The notes beneath the pieces are model-generated. The model was given only the letters and a program-made list of their open reading frames with translations, ran no database searches and had not been told where the DNA came from. Positions 23,802 through 32,440 of a DNA stretch of 35,038 nt are shown here, piece after piece. Numbering within the stretch: the first letter of the stretch is position 1; every line of letters starts with the position of its first letter. A program made the translations under genes and the position numbers. Origin of the DNA: Rikenellaceae bacterium (GTDB lineage Bacteria > Bacteroidota > Bacteroidia > Bacteroidales > Rikenellaceae); NCBI GenBank assembly GCA_020859745.1, contig JAJBVQ010000054.1, positions 1 to 35,038 on the forward strand, written 5' to 3'.

Positions 23802-26495
23802 CTAAAACAACTCCAACTGGTTGCCGCTTTCCACCGCCTCGCTATCATCCGCAACGGCGGTTTCGGCACCCACCACAACTCCGCCCGCATTATCCTGCGG
23901 CTCCCCGGCAGGGCCATCCTCCTGTTCCGGCTCCGGCGCCGCCTCTTTTTGCAACGGCTCCAGCCAGACGACCTCTTCGAGCGTCAGGGTCGAAAGGCGT
24001 TTCCCTTTGGCCCGGTGGCTCTTCACACCGATAAACGCATCGGCGTCCACCACCTCCGGCGAACGGCCGTTGTATTTGCCGCCGTATTGCAACTGGATCA
24101 CCGGGTACTTGTCGTCGTTCATCGTCACGAATTCGTTCTCCGGCTCCACAAACTGCTGCGGCTTCTGGTCGCACTGCTCCGCCTGGAAACGCTTGATATA
24201 GTGCAATCCTTGCTCCTTGTCCATGTAGACCACCGTGTAGATCTTGTCCGTATCGTATTTCTCGATAAAGAGCAGGTTCTCCGGGAAATGCTGCCCGACA
24301 TCGTAATTGGAGGTATAGTACTGCGCATCTTTGGTGAATACCACCAGCCGGTCGTCGCCGGAGAATTCACCCAGCAACTCGCCCCGCTCTTCCGTATTGA
24401 GCCGGTTAATATCGTGGTCGAACCAGATATTCTGCCCGCCCAGCGTCGAGGAACCGCGCTCCTTGAGCACGATCTTGTGGAGGGCATACCGCGAGAAAAG
24501 GTTCCCCTGCGACTGCCGTCCCTTAATGACCAGGTCGCCGAAATTAAGGTCGGTGATGAGTTTCTTGAGCCTCGGCCGCGGCTTGAAGTAGATTTTCAGC
24601 GTTTCGGCCTCGCCGTTCGGGTTCACGCTCATATAGAGCACCTCACTCCCCGGCGTCCCTTTGGTTATGTCATACTCCCGGTCACGCGTAATCCCTTTGA
24701 TCGCACACCGCTTCATCATAATGGCCCCCTTCAGCCCGTCCCGGTACAGCACGTTGTAGATCGTCCGCTCGTCGTTGCGCTTGAACACCCCGATATAGAG
24801 GATATTCTTGCTGAAAAACGCCTTTTCCGAGACCTTGGTGATCGTATATTTTCCCTGTTTATTGAAGATGATCACGTCGTCGATGTCCGAGCAGTCGCAC
24901 ACGAACTCCTCTTTTTTCATCCCGGCCCCGATCCCGTAGAATCCCTCCGCCCGGTTGACATACAGTTTGGCATTGGCCACCACCACCTTCGCCGCCTCTA
25001 TCGTGTCGAAGCTCCGAATTTCCGTCTTCCGCTCCCGGCCTTTGCCGTGTTTCTTCAGGATATTCCGGTAATACGCAATCGTATAATCCGTTAGCGTCGC
25101 CAAGTGATGCTGCACTTCAGCTATCTCGGCTTCGATATTGCGGATCAACTCTTCCGCCCGGAAAGCGTCGTAGCGCGAAATGCGTTTGATCTTGATCTCC
25201 GTCAGCTTGACGATATCCTCGCGCGTCACCTCCCGCCGCAACTGCGGCTTGAACGGCGTCAGTTCCCGGTCGATGGTTTCGAGAACCCCCTCCCAGGTGG
25301 TACACTCTTCGATGGCGTTGTAGATGCGGTTCTCGATGAAGATCCGCTCCAGCGACGACATGTGCCACTCCTCGTTCAATTCCCCCAACCGGATCTCCAG
25401 CTCCCGTTTCAACAAACCCTTGGTATTTTCGACCGAGCGGCGCAGCATGTCGCTGACCCCGATGAACAGCGGTTTCTTATCCTCGATCACGCACGAGTTC
25501 GGCGAAATGGAGACTTCGCAGTCGGTAAAAGCGTACAGCGCATCGATGGTTTTATCCGGCGACACGTCCCCGGACAAGTGCACTACGATCTCGACATTGG
25601 CCGCCGTGTTATCGTCCACCTTCTTGATCTTAATCTTCCCCTTCTCGTTGGCCTTGAGGATCGAATCGATCACCGTCGAAGTGTTCTTCCCATATGGTAT
25701 CTCGGTGATTACAAGGGTCTTTTTATCCTGTTTGGCGATCTTCGCGCGCACTTTGACTGCACCGCCGCGCATCCCGTCGTTGTATTTCGAACAGTCGATC
25801 ATCCCGCCCGTCGGAAAATCCGGATAAAGCACAAACTCCTCCCCCTTAAGGTATGCAATCGAAGCCTCCAAGAGCTCGATAAAGTTATGCGGCAATATCT
25901 TCGAGGCCAGCCCCACGGCGATCCCTTCGACCCCCTGTGCCAGCAGCAGCGGAAACTTCACCGGCAAAGTCACCGGCTCCTGATTGCGGCCGTCGTACGA
26001 GAGCATCCACTCCGTCGTTTTCGGGTTGAAGACCACATCCAGCGCCAGTTTCGACAGCCTCGCCTCGATATAACGGGGCGCCGCAGCGCTGTCCCCCGTC
26101 AGGATATTACCCCAGTTCCCCTGCGTATCGACCAGCAGGTCTTTCTGTCCCAGCTGCACCAAAGCATCCCCGATCGAGGCGTCCCCGTGCGGATGAAACT
26201 GCATGGTGAAACCGATAATATTGGCCACCTTATTATATCTGCCGTCGTCCATGCGCTTCATGGAGTGCAGGATACGCCGCTGAACCGGCTTCAAACCGTC
26301 GTCCAGGTGCGGCACCGCCCGCTCCAGGATCACATAGGAAGCATAATCCAGGAACCAATCCTTATACATCCCGGTCAGCCGGTGTGCGACCGCCTCATCG
26401 GTCAGCCGGGCATATTTCCCGTGCTTCTCAGCCGTCACTTCGGCCACCTCCTCCACCTCTGCGTTCAGAGTCCCGTTCTCGTCTATTGTACTCAT
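23802..26495 (-). CDS. parC: DNA topoisomerase IV subunit A
   Basis: This 897-residue subunit cuts and rejoins DNA in topoisomerase IV, which unlinks daughter chromosomes. The breakage-reunion domain shows PVQRRILHSM, HPHGDASIGDAL (101-112), QGNWGN and the active-site Tyr Y142 in AAPRYIEARL. The residue matching E. coli GyrA S83/ParC S80 is A106, as I recall is usual in Bacteroidetes ParC; D110 occupies the GyrA D87 position. The C-terminal part, from about residue 500, has degenerate beta-pinwheel repeats without a GyrA box, supporting ParC over GyrA. It ends in an acidic low-complexity tail (about 845-897). It follows parE by 26 nt, and GGAAAGAG upstream of the start is a plausible ribosome-binding site. 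Confidence 0.94.
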   Translation of the reverse strand: MSTIDENGTLNAEVEEVAEVTAEKHGKYARLTDEAVAHRLTGMYKDWFLDYASYVILERAVPHLDDGLKPVQRRILHSMKRMDDGRYNKVANIIGFTMQFHPHGDASIGDALVQLGQKDLLVDTQGNWGNILTGDSAAAPRYIEARLSKLALDVVFNPKTTEWMLSYDGRNQEPVTLPVKFPLLLAQGVEGIAVGLASKILPHNFIELLEASIAYLKGEEFVLYPDFPTGGMIDCSKYNDGMRGGAVKVRAKIAKQDKKTLVITEIPYGKNTSTVIDSILKANEKGKIKIKKVDDNTAANVEIVVHLSGDVSPDKTIDALYAFTDCEVSISPNSCVIEDKKPLFIGVSDMLRRSVENTKGLLKRELEIRLGELNEEWHMSSLERIFIENRIYNAIEECTTWEGVLETIDRELTPFKPQLRREVTREDIVKLTEIKIKRISRYDAFRAEELIRNIEAEIAEVQHHLATLTDYTIAYYRNILKKHGKGRERKTEIRSFDTIEAAKVVVANAKLYVNRAEGFYGIGAGMKKEEFVCDCSDIDDVIIFNKQGKYTITKVSEKAFFSKNILYIGVFKRNDERTIYNVLYRDGLKGAIMMKRCAIKGITRDREYDITKGTPGSEVLYMSVNPNGEAETLKIYFKPRPRLKKLITDLNFGDLVIKGRQSQGNLFSRYALHKIVLKERGSSTLGGQNIWFDHDINRLNTEERGELLGEFSGDDRLVVFTKDAQYYTSNYDVGQHFPENLLFIEKYDTDKIYTVVYMDKEQGLHYIKRFQAEQCDQKPQQFVEPENEFVTMNDDKYPVIQLQYGGKYNGRSPEVVDADAFIGVKSHRAKGKRLSTLTLEEVVWLEPLQKEAAPEPEQEDGPAGEPQDNAGGVVVGAETAVADDSEAVESGNQLELF

Positions 26496-26521
26496 TTATA
26501 TCTCTTTCCGTAATCTACCTA

Positions 26522-28342
26522 TTATATGGCTTCAGCAGCCGTCTCTTCCTCCATGCCGGTCAGCACCTGCGCGTTTTCCAGCTCTTCGATCAGGTCTTCC
26601 TCGATCTTCAGGTTGTCGATAATGAAATCCTGCCGCTCCTGCGTGTTCTTTCCCATATAGAATTCCAGCATATCTGACACCGGGTCGCCTTTGGTGAGCC
26701 GCACCTTTTCGAGGCGTATCCCTTCGCCGATAAACTCCTTGAACTCATTGGGCGAGATCTCCCCCAGCCCCTTGAACCGCGTGATCTCGGGATTGGTCCC
26801 CAGCTTGGCGATAGCCTGTTGGCGCTCCTGTTCCGTATAGCAATACCTCGTTTCCTTCTTATTCCGCACCCGGAACAGCGGCGTCTGCAATATATATAGA
26901 TGCCCCCCTCGAATGATGTCCGGGAAAAACTGCAAAAAGAAGGTGATCAGCAGCAAACGTATGTGCATCCCGTCCACATCGGCATCGGTGGCGATAATCA
27001 CTTTGTTGTACCGCAGGTTGTCCATATCCTCCTCGATATTCAGGGCCGCCTGCAACAGGTTGAACTCTTCATTCTCGTAAACGATCTTTTTGGTCAGGCC
27101 ATAGGTATTCAGCGGCTTGCCCCGCAAGCTGAACACCGCCTGCGTATTGACATCCCGGCTTTTAGTGATCGAACCGCTGGCCGAGTCCCCCTCGGTGATG
27201 AAGATCGCGCTCTCCTCCGCCCTTTCGTCCTTGTCGCCCAGATGAATCCGGCAATCCCGCAGTTTTTTATTGTGCAGCGAAACCTTTTTGGCAAACTCCC
27301 GCGCCTTTTTCTGGATTCCGCTGATCGCCTTGCGCTCCTTCTCCGCCTCCTGTATCTTTTTTAACAGGATATCAGCCGTTTCCGGGTTTTTATGCAAGTA
27401 ATTGTCGAGGTGCTCTTTCAGGAAATCGATCACGAAGTTGCGCACCGTCACCCCATCCGGCGACATCTCTTTCGAACCCAGTTTAGTCTTGGTCTGCGAC
27501 TCGAACACCGGCTCCTCCACCTTGATGCTGATCGCCGCAATGATCGACGTCCGTATATCCGCCGCATCGAAATCTTTTTTATAGAATTCCCGGATCGTCT
27601 TGACAACCGCTTCGCGGAAAGCCGCCTGGTGCGTCCCCCCCTGCGTGGTATGCTGCCCGTTGACGAACGAATAATAGCTCTCGTTATAACCCGTCCCGTG
27701 CGTCATCGCCACCTCGATATCCTCGCCCCGCAGGTGAATCGGCGGATAGAGGAAGTCCCCGCCCACACTCTCGGTCAGCAGGTCGAGCAACCCGTTTTTC
27801 GACACGTAAGGCACTCCGTTGAACTTGATCACCAGCCCGGCATTCAGGTAGGTGTAGTTCCGGAGCATCGTTTCGATATATTCATAGTTGTAGCGGTAGG
27901 AGCCGAACACTGCTTCATCGGCCACGAACTGCACCCGCGTCCCATTCTTCTCACCCGTCGAGTCGGTATGCTCCCCGGTCTTGGAACCCGCCGCAAACTC
28001 GATGGTCCGCGCCTCGCCGTCCCGCGTGCTGGTTATCGTAAAAGTCGAGGACAAAGCATTCACCGCCTTGATACCCACCCCATTCAGCCCGACAGATTTC
28101 TTAAACGCTTTGGAGTCGTACTTGGCTCCGGTGTTCATCTTCGAAGCCACCTCTTCCAACTTGCCCAACGGGATCCCGCGACCGTAGTCGCGAATGGTCA
28201 CCGTAACGCCGTCCACATTGATCTCGATCTGCTTGCCGAAACCCATCATATACTCGTCCAGCGAGTTGTCCAACACCTCCTTGATCAGGATATAGATCCC
28301 GTCGTCGGGCTGCGACCCGTCGCCGAGTTTACCGATATACAT
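26522..28342 (-). CDS. parE: DNA topoisomerase IV subunit B; annotated start is internal
   Basis: The subunit supplies ATPase and TOPRIM functions. From ATG 28342 the product has 606 residues with the GHKL motifs [17 protein letters not shown] and [10 protein letters not shown]. The TOPRIM motifs are [14 protein letters not shown] and [12 protein letters not shown]. However, homologous coding sequence continues upstream in the same frame as [21 protein letters not shown], joining directly to MYIGK. This block (28415 to 28343) has no ATG, GTG, TTG or CTG codon. It is closed by an in-frame TAG (28417-28415) five codons after an ATG at 28432. Either the gene carries a premature amber codon, or the sequence has an error, or translation begins internally. 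The ATG at 28432 lies 16 nt after the plsC gene ends, a normal spacing for this cluster. Confidence 0.92.
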   Translation of the reverse strand: MYIGKLGDGSQPDDGIYILIKEVLDNSLDEYMMGFGKQIEINVDGVTVTIRDYGRGIPLGKLEEVASKMNTGAKYDSKAFKKSVGLNGVGIKAVNALSSTFTITSTRDGEARTIEFAAGSKTGEHTDSTGEKNGTRVQFVADEAVFGSYRYNYEYIETMLRNYTYLNAGLVIKFNGVPYVSKNGLLDLLTESVGGDFLYPPIHLRGEDIEVAMTHGTGYNESYYSFVNGQHTTQGGTHQAAFREAVVKTIREFYKKDFDAADIRTSIIAAISIKVEEPVFESQTKTKLGSKEMSPDGVTVRNFVIDFLKEHLDNYLHKNPETADILLKKIQEAEKERKAISGIQKKAREFAKKVSLHNKKLRDCRIHLGDKDERAEESAIFITEGDSASGSITKSRDVNTQAVFSLRGKPLNTYGLTKKIVYENEEFNLLQAALNIEEDMDNLRYNKVIIATDADVDGMHIRLLLITFFLQFFPDIIRGGHLYILQTPLFRVRNKKETRYCYTEQERQQAIAKLGTNPEITRFKGLGEISPNEFKEFIGEGIRLEKVRLTKGDPVSDMLEFYMGKNTQERQDFIIDNLKIEEDLIEELENAQVLTGMEEETAAEAI

Positions 28343-28448
28343 CCCCGGCCGGCGGCGGATATGCTCCTTCCAGTCGAGGGTCTGGATATGTTCTTCCGAA
28401 TAGTTGCTTGCTGCCTATTGTGCTGCTGTCATCTCGTATTTTGTTCTC

Positions 28449-29195
28449 CTACTGTTTATCCTTGTAATGGCGCGGCGCGATCGCTTTGTGCGTATCGCAC
28501 ATCAAAGTGTTGAGCGTGTCGCGCAACTCCCTGGCCGGCGCCTTCGAAATCTCGTTCGCGCTGATCGGCGCCAGTATCCGCACCTGAAAGGTATGAGGCG
28601 CCGCAATCCCGCCTTTCCCGAAAGCATCGAACGTCCCGTCGATCACCACGGGCAAAATATCCGCCCCGCTCTGCTGCGCCAGTATCATCGCCCCCTCCTT
28701 AAAGTTATTCACACATCCGGTCTTGGTCCGCGTCCCCTCCGGGAACATAATGATGCTGACCCCGTCTTTCAGATAATCCTCGCATTTCTGCAACATCGCT
28801 TTGGCGCTGGCCGTGCCGCCCCGTTCGATCGCCACGTCGCCGTGCATCCACAGCACCCAGCCGAAAATCGGTATCTTGTACACCTCCCGCTTCGAAACCC
28901 ACTTGAAGTTGAAAGGAAGCACGTACAGCAACGGTATATCGAGCATCGCCTGATGGTTCGACACCACGACATACGACCGTCCGTAGATCACGTTCTCCAA
29001 ACCGGTGACCCGCACTTTCCACCACGGGCAGAGCCGGTAGATGTTCTTCGACCAGAAACGCGACACGTGGTGGCAAACCACCCGGTTGCGGTCGAACAGC
29101 ACGGTCAGGAGCCACACGACGGCGAATACAACGAACATAACGATCGTGAATACGAACATGACGACCTGATAATAAATAGTTTTTAACCTTCTCAT
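28449..29195 (-). CDS. plsC: 1-acyl-sn-glycerol-3-phosphate acyltransferase
   Basis: The 248-residue membrane-bound enzyme acylates lysophosphatidic acid at sn-2 to give phosphatidic acid. It begins with a strong membrane anchor (about residues 8-34). The acyltransferase blocks follow: NHQAMLD (block I, catalytic His-Asp), KREVYKIPIFGW (block II), MFPEGTRTKTG (block III, phosphate-binding) and LPVVI (block IV). Length is normal. It is in the middle of a minus-strand series, 23 nt after the GH2-like gene and 16 nt before the ATG region of parE. Its stop codon is TAG, so amber is used as an ordinary terminator in this genome, which matters for the parE start problem. Confidence 0.93.
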   Translation of the reverse strand: MRRLKTIYYQVVMFVFTIVMFVVFAVVWLLTVLFDRNRVVCHHVSRFWSKNIYRLCPWWKVRVTGLENVIYGRSYVVVSNHQAMLDIPLLYVLPFNFKWVSKREVYKIPIFGWVLWMHGDVAIERGGTASAKAMLQKCEDYLKDGVSIIMFPEGTRTKTGCVNNFKEGAMILAQQSGADILPVVIDGTFDAFGKGGIAAPHTFQVRILAPISANEISKAPARELRDTLNTLMCDTHKAIAPRHYKDKQ

Positions 29196-29218
29196 AAATA
29201 ATAAATTATATCATTTAC

Positions 29219-31303
29219 CTAAAATTCGGCACGAGCTACATTCCCGACCGTAACCGTCAGTTTACGGTCCTTGCCGACCGACCCGACTCCCGGAATCTGC
29301 ACCTCGGCCGATTCACCCGGAGCCGCAGCCACGCTTACGATCCCCTCTCGCACGACCTTATCGCCCGAAGTCAAATGGTAGGTTACGGTAAACTGTTCCA
29401 AGTCCGTATATTGCAGCCGGTTCTCGAATTTATAAATCCCCTTCGAGGCATCCACCTGCGTAATGGCCACATTGGCAAAAAGCGTGCGCAGCTGTTCGTC
29501 CTGCGACATCGCCGCCAGACCGACTTTCCCATTATTCGCCGCGCTTCGCTGATAGTCGTCCGAAAGGATATACTTCCCGCCCGGAATCCGCGCCGTCAGC
29601 GACATGTCGTTCCAACGCTCCAGAAAAGCCCCCTGCAAACCCGGCGTCGTCCACCACGCCGGATCGAACGTCACCCGGGAAGGCACCAGCGGACGTCCCG
29701 ATCCGTTTACCGCCGACTCCGGATAATCCGGGCAATAAACGTCCGTGTTCCACTCCTTGGCCGCCCCATTATACACGACCGGCCGCGTCCGTTCCTTGCC
29801 TTTGAGCATTAGGTAGCCCTGGTACATGTTGTACCCGTTCCCCGAACGATCGCCCAGCGACCACATGACCACCGAAGGATGGTTCTTATTCCGCTCGTAC
29901 ATCGCCGCGATCCGGGCCAGATAGGCCTCGCGCCACGTCGGATCGTTCGAAATATTCCCGCCTTTGTTCCGGTTGTTACCCAGGCCCCAGGTATTTATGT
30001 CCGCCACATCGCAGACGTAAAAGCCCAACTCATCGCAAAGCTGGTAGAAACAGTACGGCTGCGGATAGCCGTCCGTGCGGATGGCATTCACCCCCGCAAA
30101 TTTCATTTCGGTCAGCATTTGCCGCATCCGGGCCGTATCCACATAATTACCCGTTGCGGGCGTATGTTCCGCCAAATTCACCCCCTTGAAAACCACCGGC
30201 TTCCCATTCACCAGAAATTGTTCGCCTTTAGTCTCGACCGTGCGGAACCCGACCCGGCAAGCCACATATTCGGTGAACCGTCCTTCCCGCTTGATCCGGT
30301 ACAGGATGGTATACAGGTTCGGTTGTTCCGCCGACCATTTCACGACGTTCGGGATAGAAGCGGTGAACCGGATCGTGTCCTCGACCCGCATACCCACCTC
30401 CACATCCCGGAAGTTGCTGTTCACCAGTTTGCCCTGCGGATCGTACAGGTCATAATATACGGTCACCGGGAATGGGTTTAGCAACTGCGTTTTCAGCAGC
30501 ATGGCCGTTTCCAGCAGGCCGTTGGTGTAGGTCGGGTCGAGCGTGGTCTGGACCAGATAGTCCCGCATGCGGATCTTCGGCTGGGCGAACAGGAAAATAT
30601 CCCGGTTGATCCCCGCCAGCCGCCAGTCCTGCCAGTCTTCCAGATAACTCCCCTCGGTAAACTGCGGCACCACCAGCGCCACCCAGTTGCGCCCCTCGCC
30701 CACATAGCGGGTCACGTCGAACTCGACCGGGTTTTTCGAATCTCTTCTGGAAAAACCGACCTCTTTGCCGTTGACATAGACCTTTACGCCCGCCTTAACC
30801 GCCCCGACATGTAGGAAGTGCGCCTTGTCGAACAGGTCGAACGGCACGGTAAATTTCCGGATATAGACCGCCACCGGCGAATCGCCCGGCAAGTGAGGCG
30901 GCCGCACTTCTCCTTTCGACTTGGCGAAATCATAGGCTTTCGAGGCGAACACCGCGCTCCCCTCGCCGCCGTGCCCCTCCAGCTCCCACGCCCCCGGCAG
31001 GGTAACGGTTTCCCATTCCTTCGTCAGTTTTTCCAGAGCGTCCCCGGTGCCCGAGACCTGCCTCGGCACAGCGGATTGCGACGGAAACAGTCTGTAACTC
31101 CACTCTCCGTTCAGCCCGACGTAATACTGCGAGCTGTCGAAATCGTTACGGAACGCATCCCGCTGGTTGCGGTAACTTACGAAAACCGAGCGGGGAAGCT
31201 CCTGGTTCTCCGAGATCACGTACGGGGCGGCATATTTTTTCGGTCCGGCATACGAGCCGTATGTCAGGGAAAGCAATGCGATTGCGGCAAGAAGTCGTTT
31301 CAT
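29219..31303 (-). CDS. Secreted GH2/LacZ-like protein without catalytic glutamates
   Basis: From ATG 31303 the product has 694 residues with a signal peptide (MKRLLAAIALLSLTYGSYA); an in-frame ATG at 31366 lies upstream of the proposed promoter and is less likely. Domain order follows beta-galactosidase: sugar-binding jelly roll (about 30-220, with LNGEWSYRLFPS and LPGAWELEGHG), Ig-like domain (about 225-340), TIM barrel (about 345-560) and a C-terminal domain resembling LacZ domain 4. In the barrel, the acid/base motif SLGNESG is SLGDRSG, putting R486 where Glu should be. The nucleophile block RPLILCEY reads RPLVPSRV with R543 for Glu, followed by a deletion. LacZ ligands in HYPNHP and the NIETHG block are also changed (GYPQPY, DINTWG). 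It is probably a non-catalytic or re-purposed periplasmic protein. Confidence 0.85.
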   Translation of the reverse strand: MKRLLAAIALLSLTYGSYAGPKKYAAPYVISENQELPRSVFVSYRNQRDAFRNDFDSSQYYVGLNGEWSYRLFPSQSAVPRQVSGTGDALEKLTKEWETVTLPGAWELEGHGGEGSAVFASKAYDFAKSKGEVRPPHLPGDSPVAVYIRKFTVPFDLFDKAHFLHVGAVKAGVKVYVNGKEVGFSRRDSKNPVEFDVTRYVGEGRNWVALVVPQFTEGSYLEDWQDWRLAGINRDIFLFAQPKIRMRDYLVQTTLDPTYTNGLLETAMLLKTQLLNPFPVTVYYDLYDPQGKLVNSNFRDVEVGMRVEDTIRFTASIPNVVKWSAEQPNLYTILYRIKREGRFTEYVACRVGFRTVETKGEQFLVNGKPVVFKGVNLAEHTPATGNYVDTARMRQMLTEMKFAGVNAIRTDGYPQPYCFYQLCDELGFYVCDVADINTWGLGNNRNKGGNISNDPTWREAYLARIAAMYERNKNHPSVVMWSLGDRSGNGYNMYQGYLMLKGKERTRPVVYNGAAKEWNTDVYCPDYPESAVNGSGRPLVPSRVTFDPAWWTTPGLQGAFLERWNDMSLTARIPGGKYILSDDYQRSAANNGKVGLAAMSQDEQLRTLFANVAITQVDASKGIYKFENRLQYTDLEQFTVTYHLTSGDKVVREGIVSVAAAPGESAEVQIPGVGSVGKDRKLTVTVGNVARAEF

Positions 31304-31325
31304 GGGCGGACATTTTTCTAAACGA

Positions 31326-31333
31326 CAAATATA
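31326..31333 (-). promoter_or_regulatory. -7 element upstream of the GH2-like gene
   Basis: Minus-strand TATATTTG (31333-31326) matches TAnnTTTG exactly and lies 22 nt before the ATG at 31303. It supports that start over the upstream ATG. No convincing -33 box is present. Confidence 0.6.
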
Positions 31334-31415
31334 ACGTTTTTTCGGGATATGCCCTACCCTTTCCATCCCGCGGCGACGCGGCGAGACGGTAAAAAAGTAT
31401 TTGTAAAAAAACGTT

Positions 31416-31423
31416 TATATTTG
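31416..31423 (+). promoter_or_regulatory. -7 element of fabD
   Basis: TATATTTG matches TAnnTTTG exactly, 24 nt before the fabD start. A TTTG occurs at 31400-31403, but its 12-nt spacing is too short for a normal -33 element. Confidence 0.6.
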
Positions 31424-31447
31424 CCCCTGACTTTAAACTGAAAAAAC

Positions 31448-32329
31448 ATGAAAGCATACGTTTTCCCCGGTCAGGGCGCACAGTTCACCGGTATGGGCAA
31501 AGAGCTGTACGATACCGTGCCGGCTGCCAAGGAGATGTTCGAAAAAGCCAACGAGATCCTCGGCTTCCGCATCACGGACATCATGTTCAACGGCACCGCC
31601 GACGAGCTGAAACAGACCAAGGTAACCCAGCCGGCGGTGTTCCTCCATTCGGTGATCCTGGCCAAATCGCTGCCGGATTTCAAACCGGACATGACGGCCG
31701 GCCATTCGCTGGGTGAATTCAGCGCATTGGTGGCGGCCGGGGCGCTGAGCTTCGAAGAGGGGCTCAAACTGGTGTCGAAACGTGCGCAGGCCATGCAGAA
31801 AGCCTGCGAAATGCAGCCTTCGACCATGGCGGCCATCATCGGGCTGCCGGACGAAGTGGTCGAGGAGGTGTGCGCCTCGATCCCGGAAGTGGTCGTGGCG
31901 GCTAACTACAACTGTCCGGGGCAGTTGGTGATCTCCGGCTCGATCGAAGGGATCGACAAAGCCTGCGAGCAGCTGACGGCCAAAGGCGCCAAGCGGGCGC
32001 TGAAACTGAGCGTCGGCGGCGCGTTCCACTCCCCGCTGATGGAACCGGCCCGCGTGGAGCTGGAAGCGGCGATCCAAGCGGCGCAGTTCACCGCGCCGGT
32101 ATGCCCGGTCTATCAGAATGTGGACGCCAAGCCGTATACCGACCCGGAAAAGATTAACGCCAACCTGATCGCGCAGCGCACCGCTCCGGTGCGGTGGACC
32201 CAGACGGTGCAGAACATGATCGCCGACGGAGCCACCTCGTTTACCGAACTCGGGCCGGGCAACGTGCTGGCCGGACTGATCAAAAAAGTGAACAAAGAGG
32301 CGGTGTGCGAATCCAAAAGCACGCTTTAA
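31448..32329 (+). CDS. fabD: Malonyl-CoA:ACP transacylase
   Basis: This 293-residue cytoplasmic enzyme loads malonyl groups from CoA onto acyl carrier protein for fatty acid synthesis. It begins with the family strand and loop FPGQGAQFTGMGKEL and carries the nucleophile S87 in GHSLGEFSAL. The catalytic His is in VGGAFHSPLM, and the Gln/Asn-containing NYNCPGQLVISG block and the C-terminal ELGPGNVLAGLIKK are also present. Length is typical of FabD. It is divergent from the GH2-like gene, has its own -7 box, and ends at a strong hairpin, so it is probably a single-gene unit. No other fab gene is in the window. Confidence 0.96.
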   Translation: MKAYVFPGQGAQFTGMGKELYDTVPAAKEMFEKANEILGFRITDIMFNGTADELKQTKVTQPAVFLHSVILAKSLPDFKPDMTAGHSLGEFSALVAAGALSFEEGLKLVSKRAQAMQKACEMQPSTMAAIIGLPDEVVEEVCASIPEVVVAANYNCPGQLVISGSIEGIDKACEQLTAKGAKRALKLSVGGAFHSPLMEPARVELEAAIQAAQFTAPVCPVYQNVDAKPYTDPEKINANLIAQRTAPVRWTQTVQNMIADGATSFTELGPGNVLAGLIKKVNKEAVCESKSTL

Positions 32330-32350
32330 ACTTTCGAAATGACCGATACG

Positions 32351-32394
32351 GCTGCGGGGTTTTCCTAATGGAAAGCCCCGCAGCTTTGTTTTTT
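32351..32394 (+). terminator. Rho-independent terminator after fabD
   Basis: GCTGCGGGG (32351-32359) pairs with CCCCGCAGC (32376-32384). The stem extends through a G-T pair and TTTCC/GGAAA to a TAAT loop. The tail is TTTGTTTTTT. Confidence 0.92.
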
Positions 32395-32440
32395 ATAATA
32401 ACGCACAAATGATTACCTTTACCTGTATCAATCACGCCTT

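Noticed and set aside
25104-26513. 469-codon plus-strand open frame, and the similar one at 23949-25094
   Set aside because: Both are antisense to parC and low in recognisable structure, rich in His, Arg and Gln.
31304-31366. 21-residue extension before the GH2-like signal peptide
   Set aside because: It overlaps the -7 box and would bury the signal peptide.
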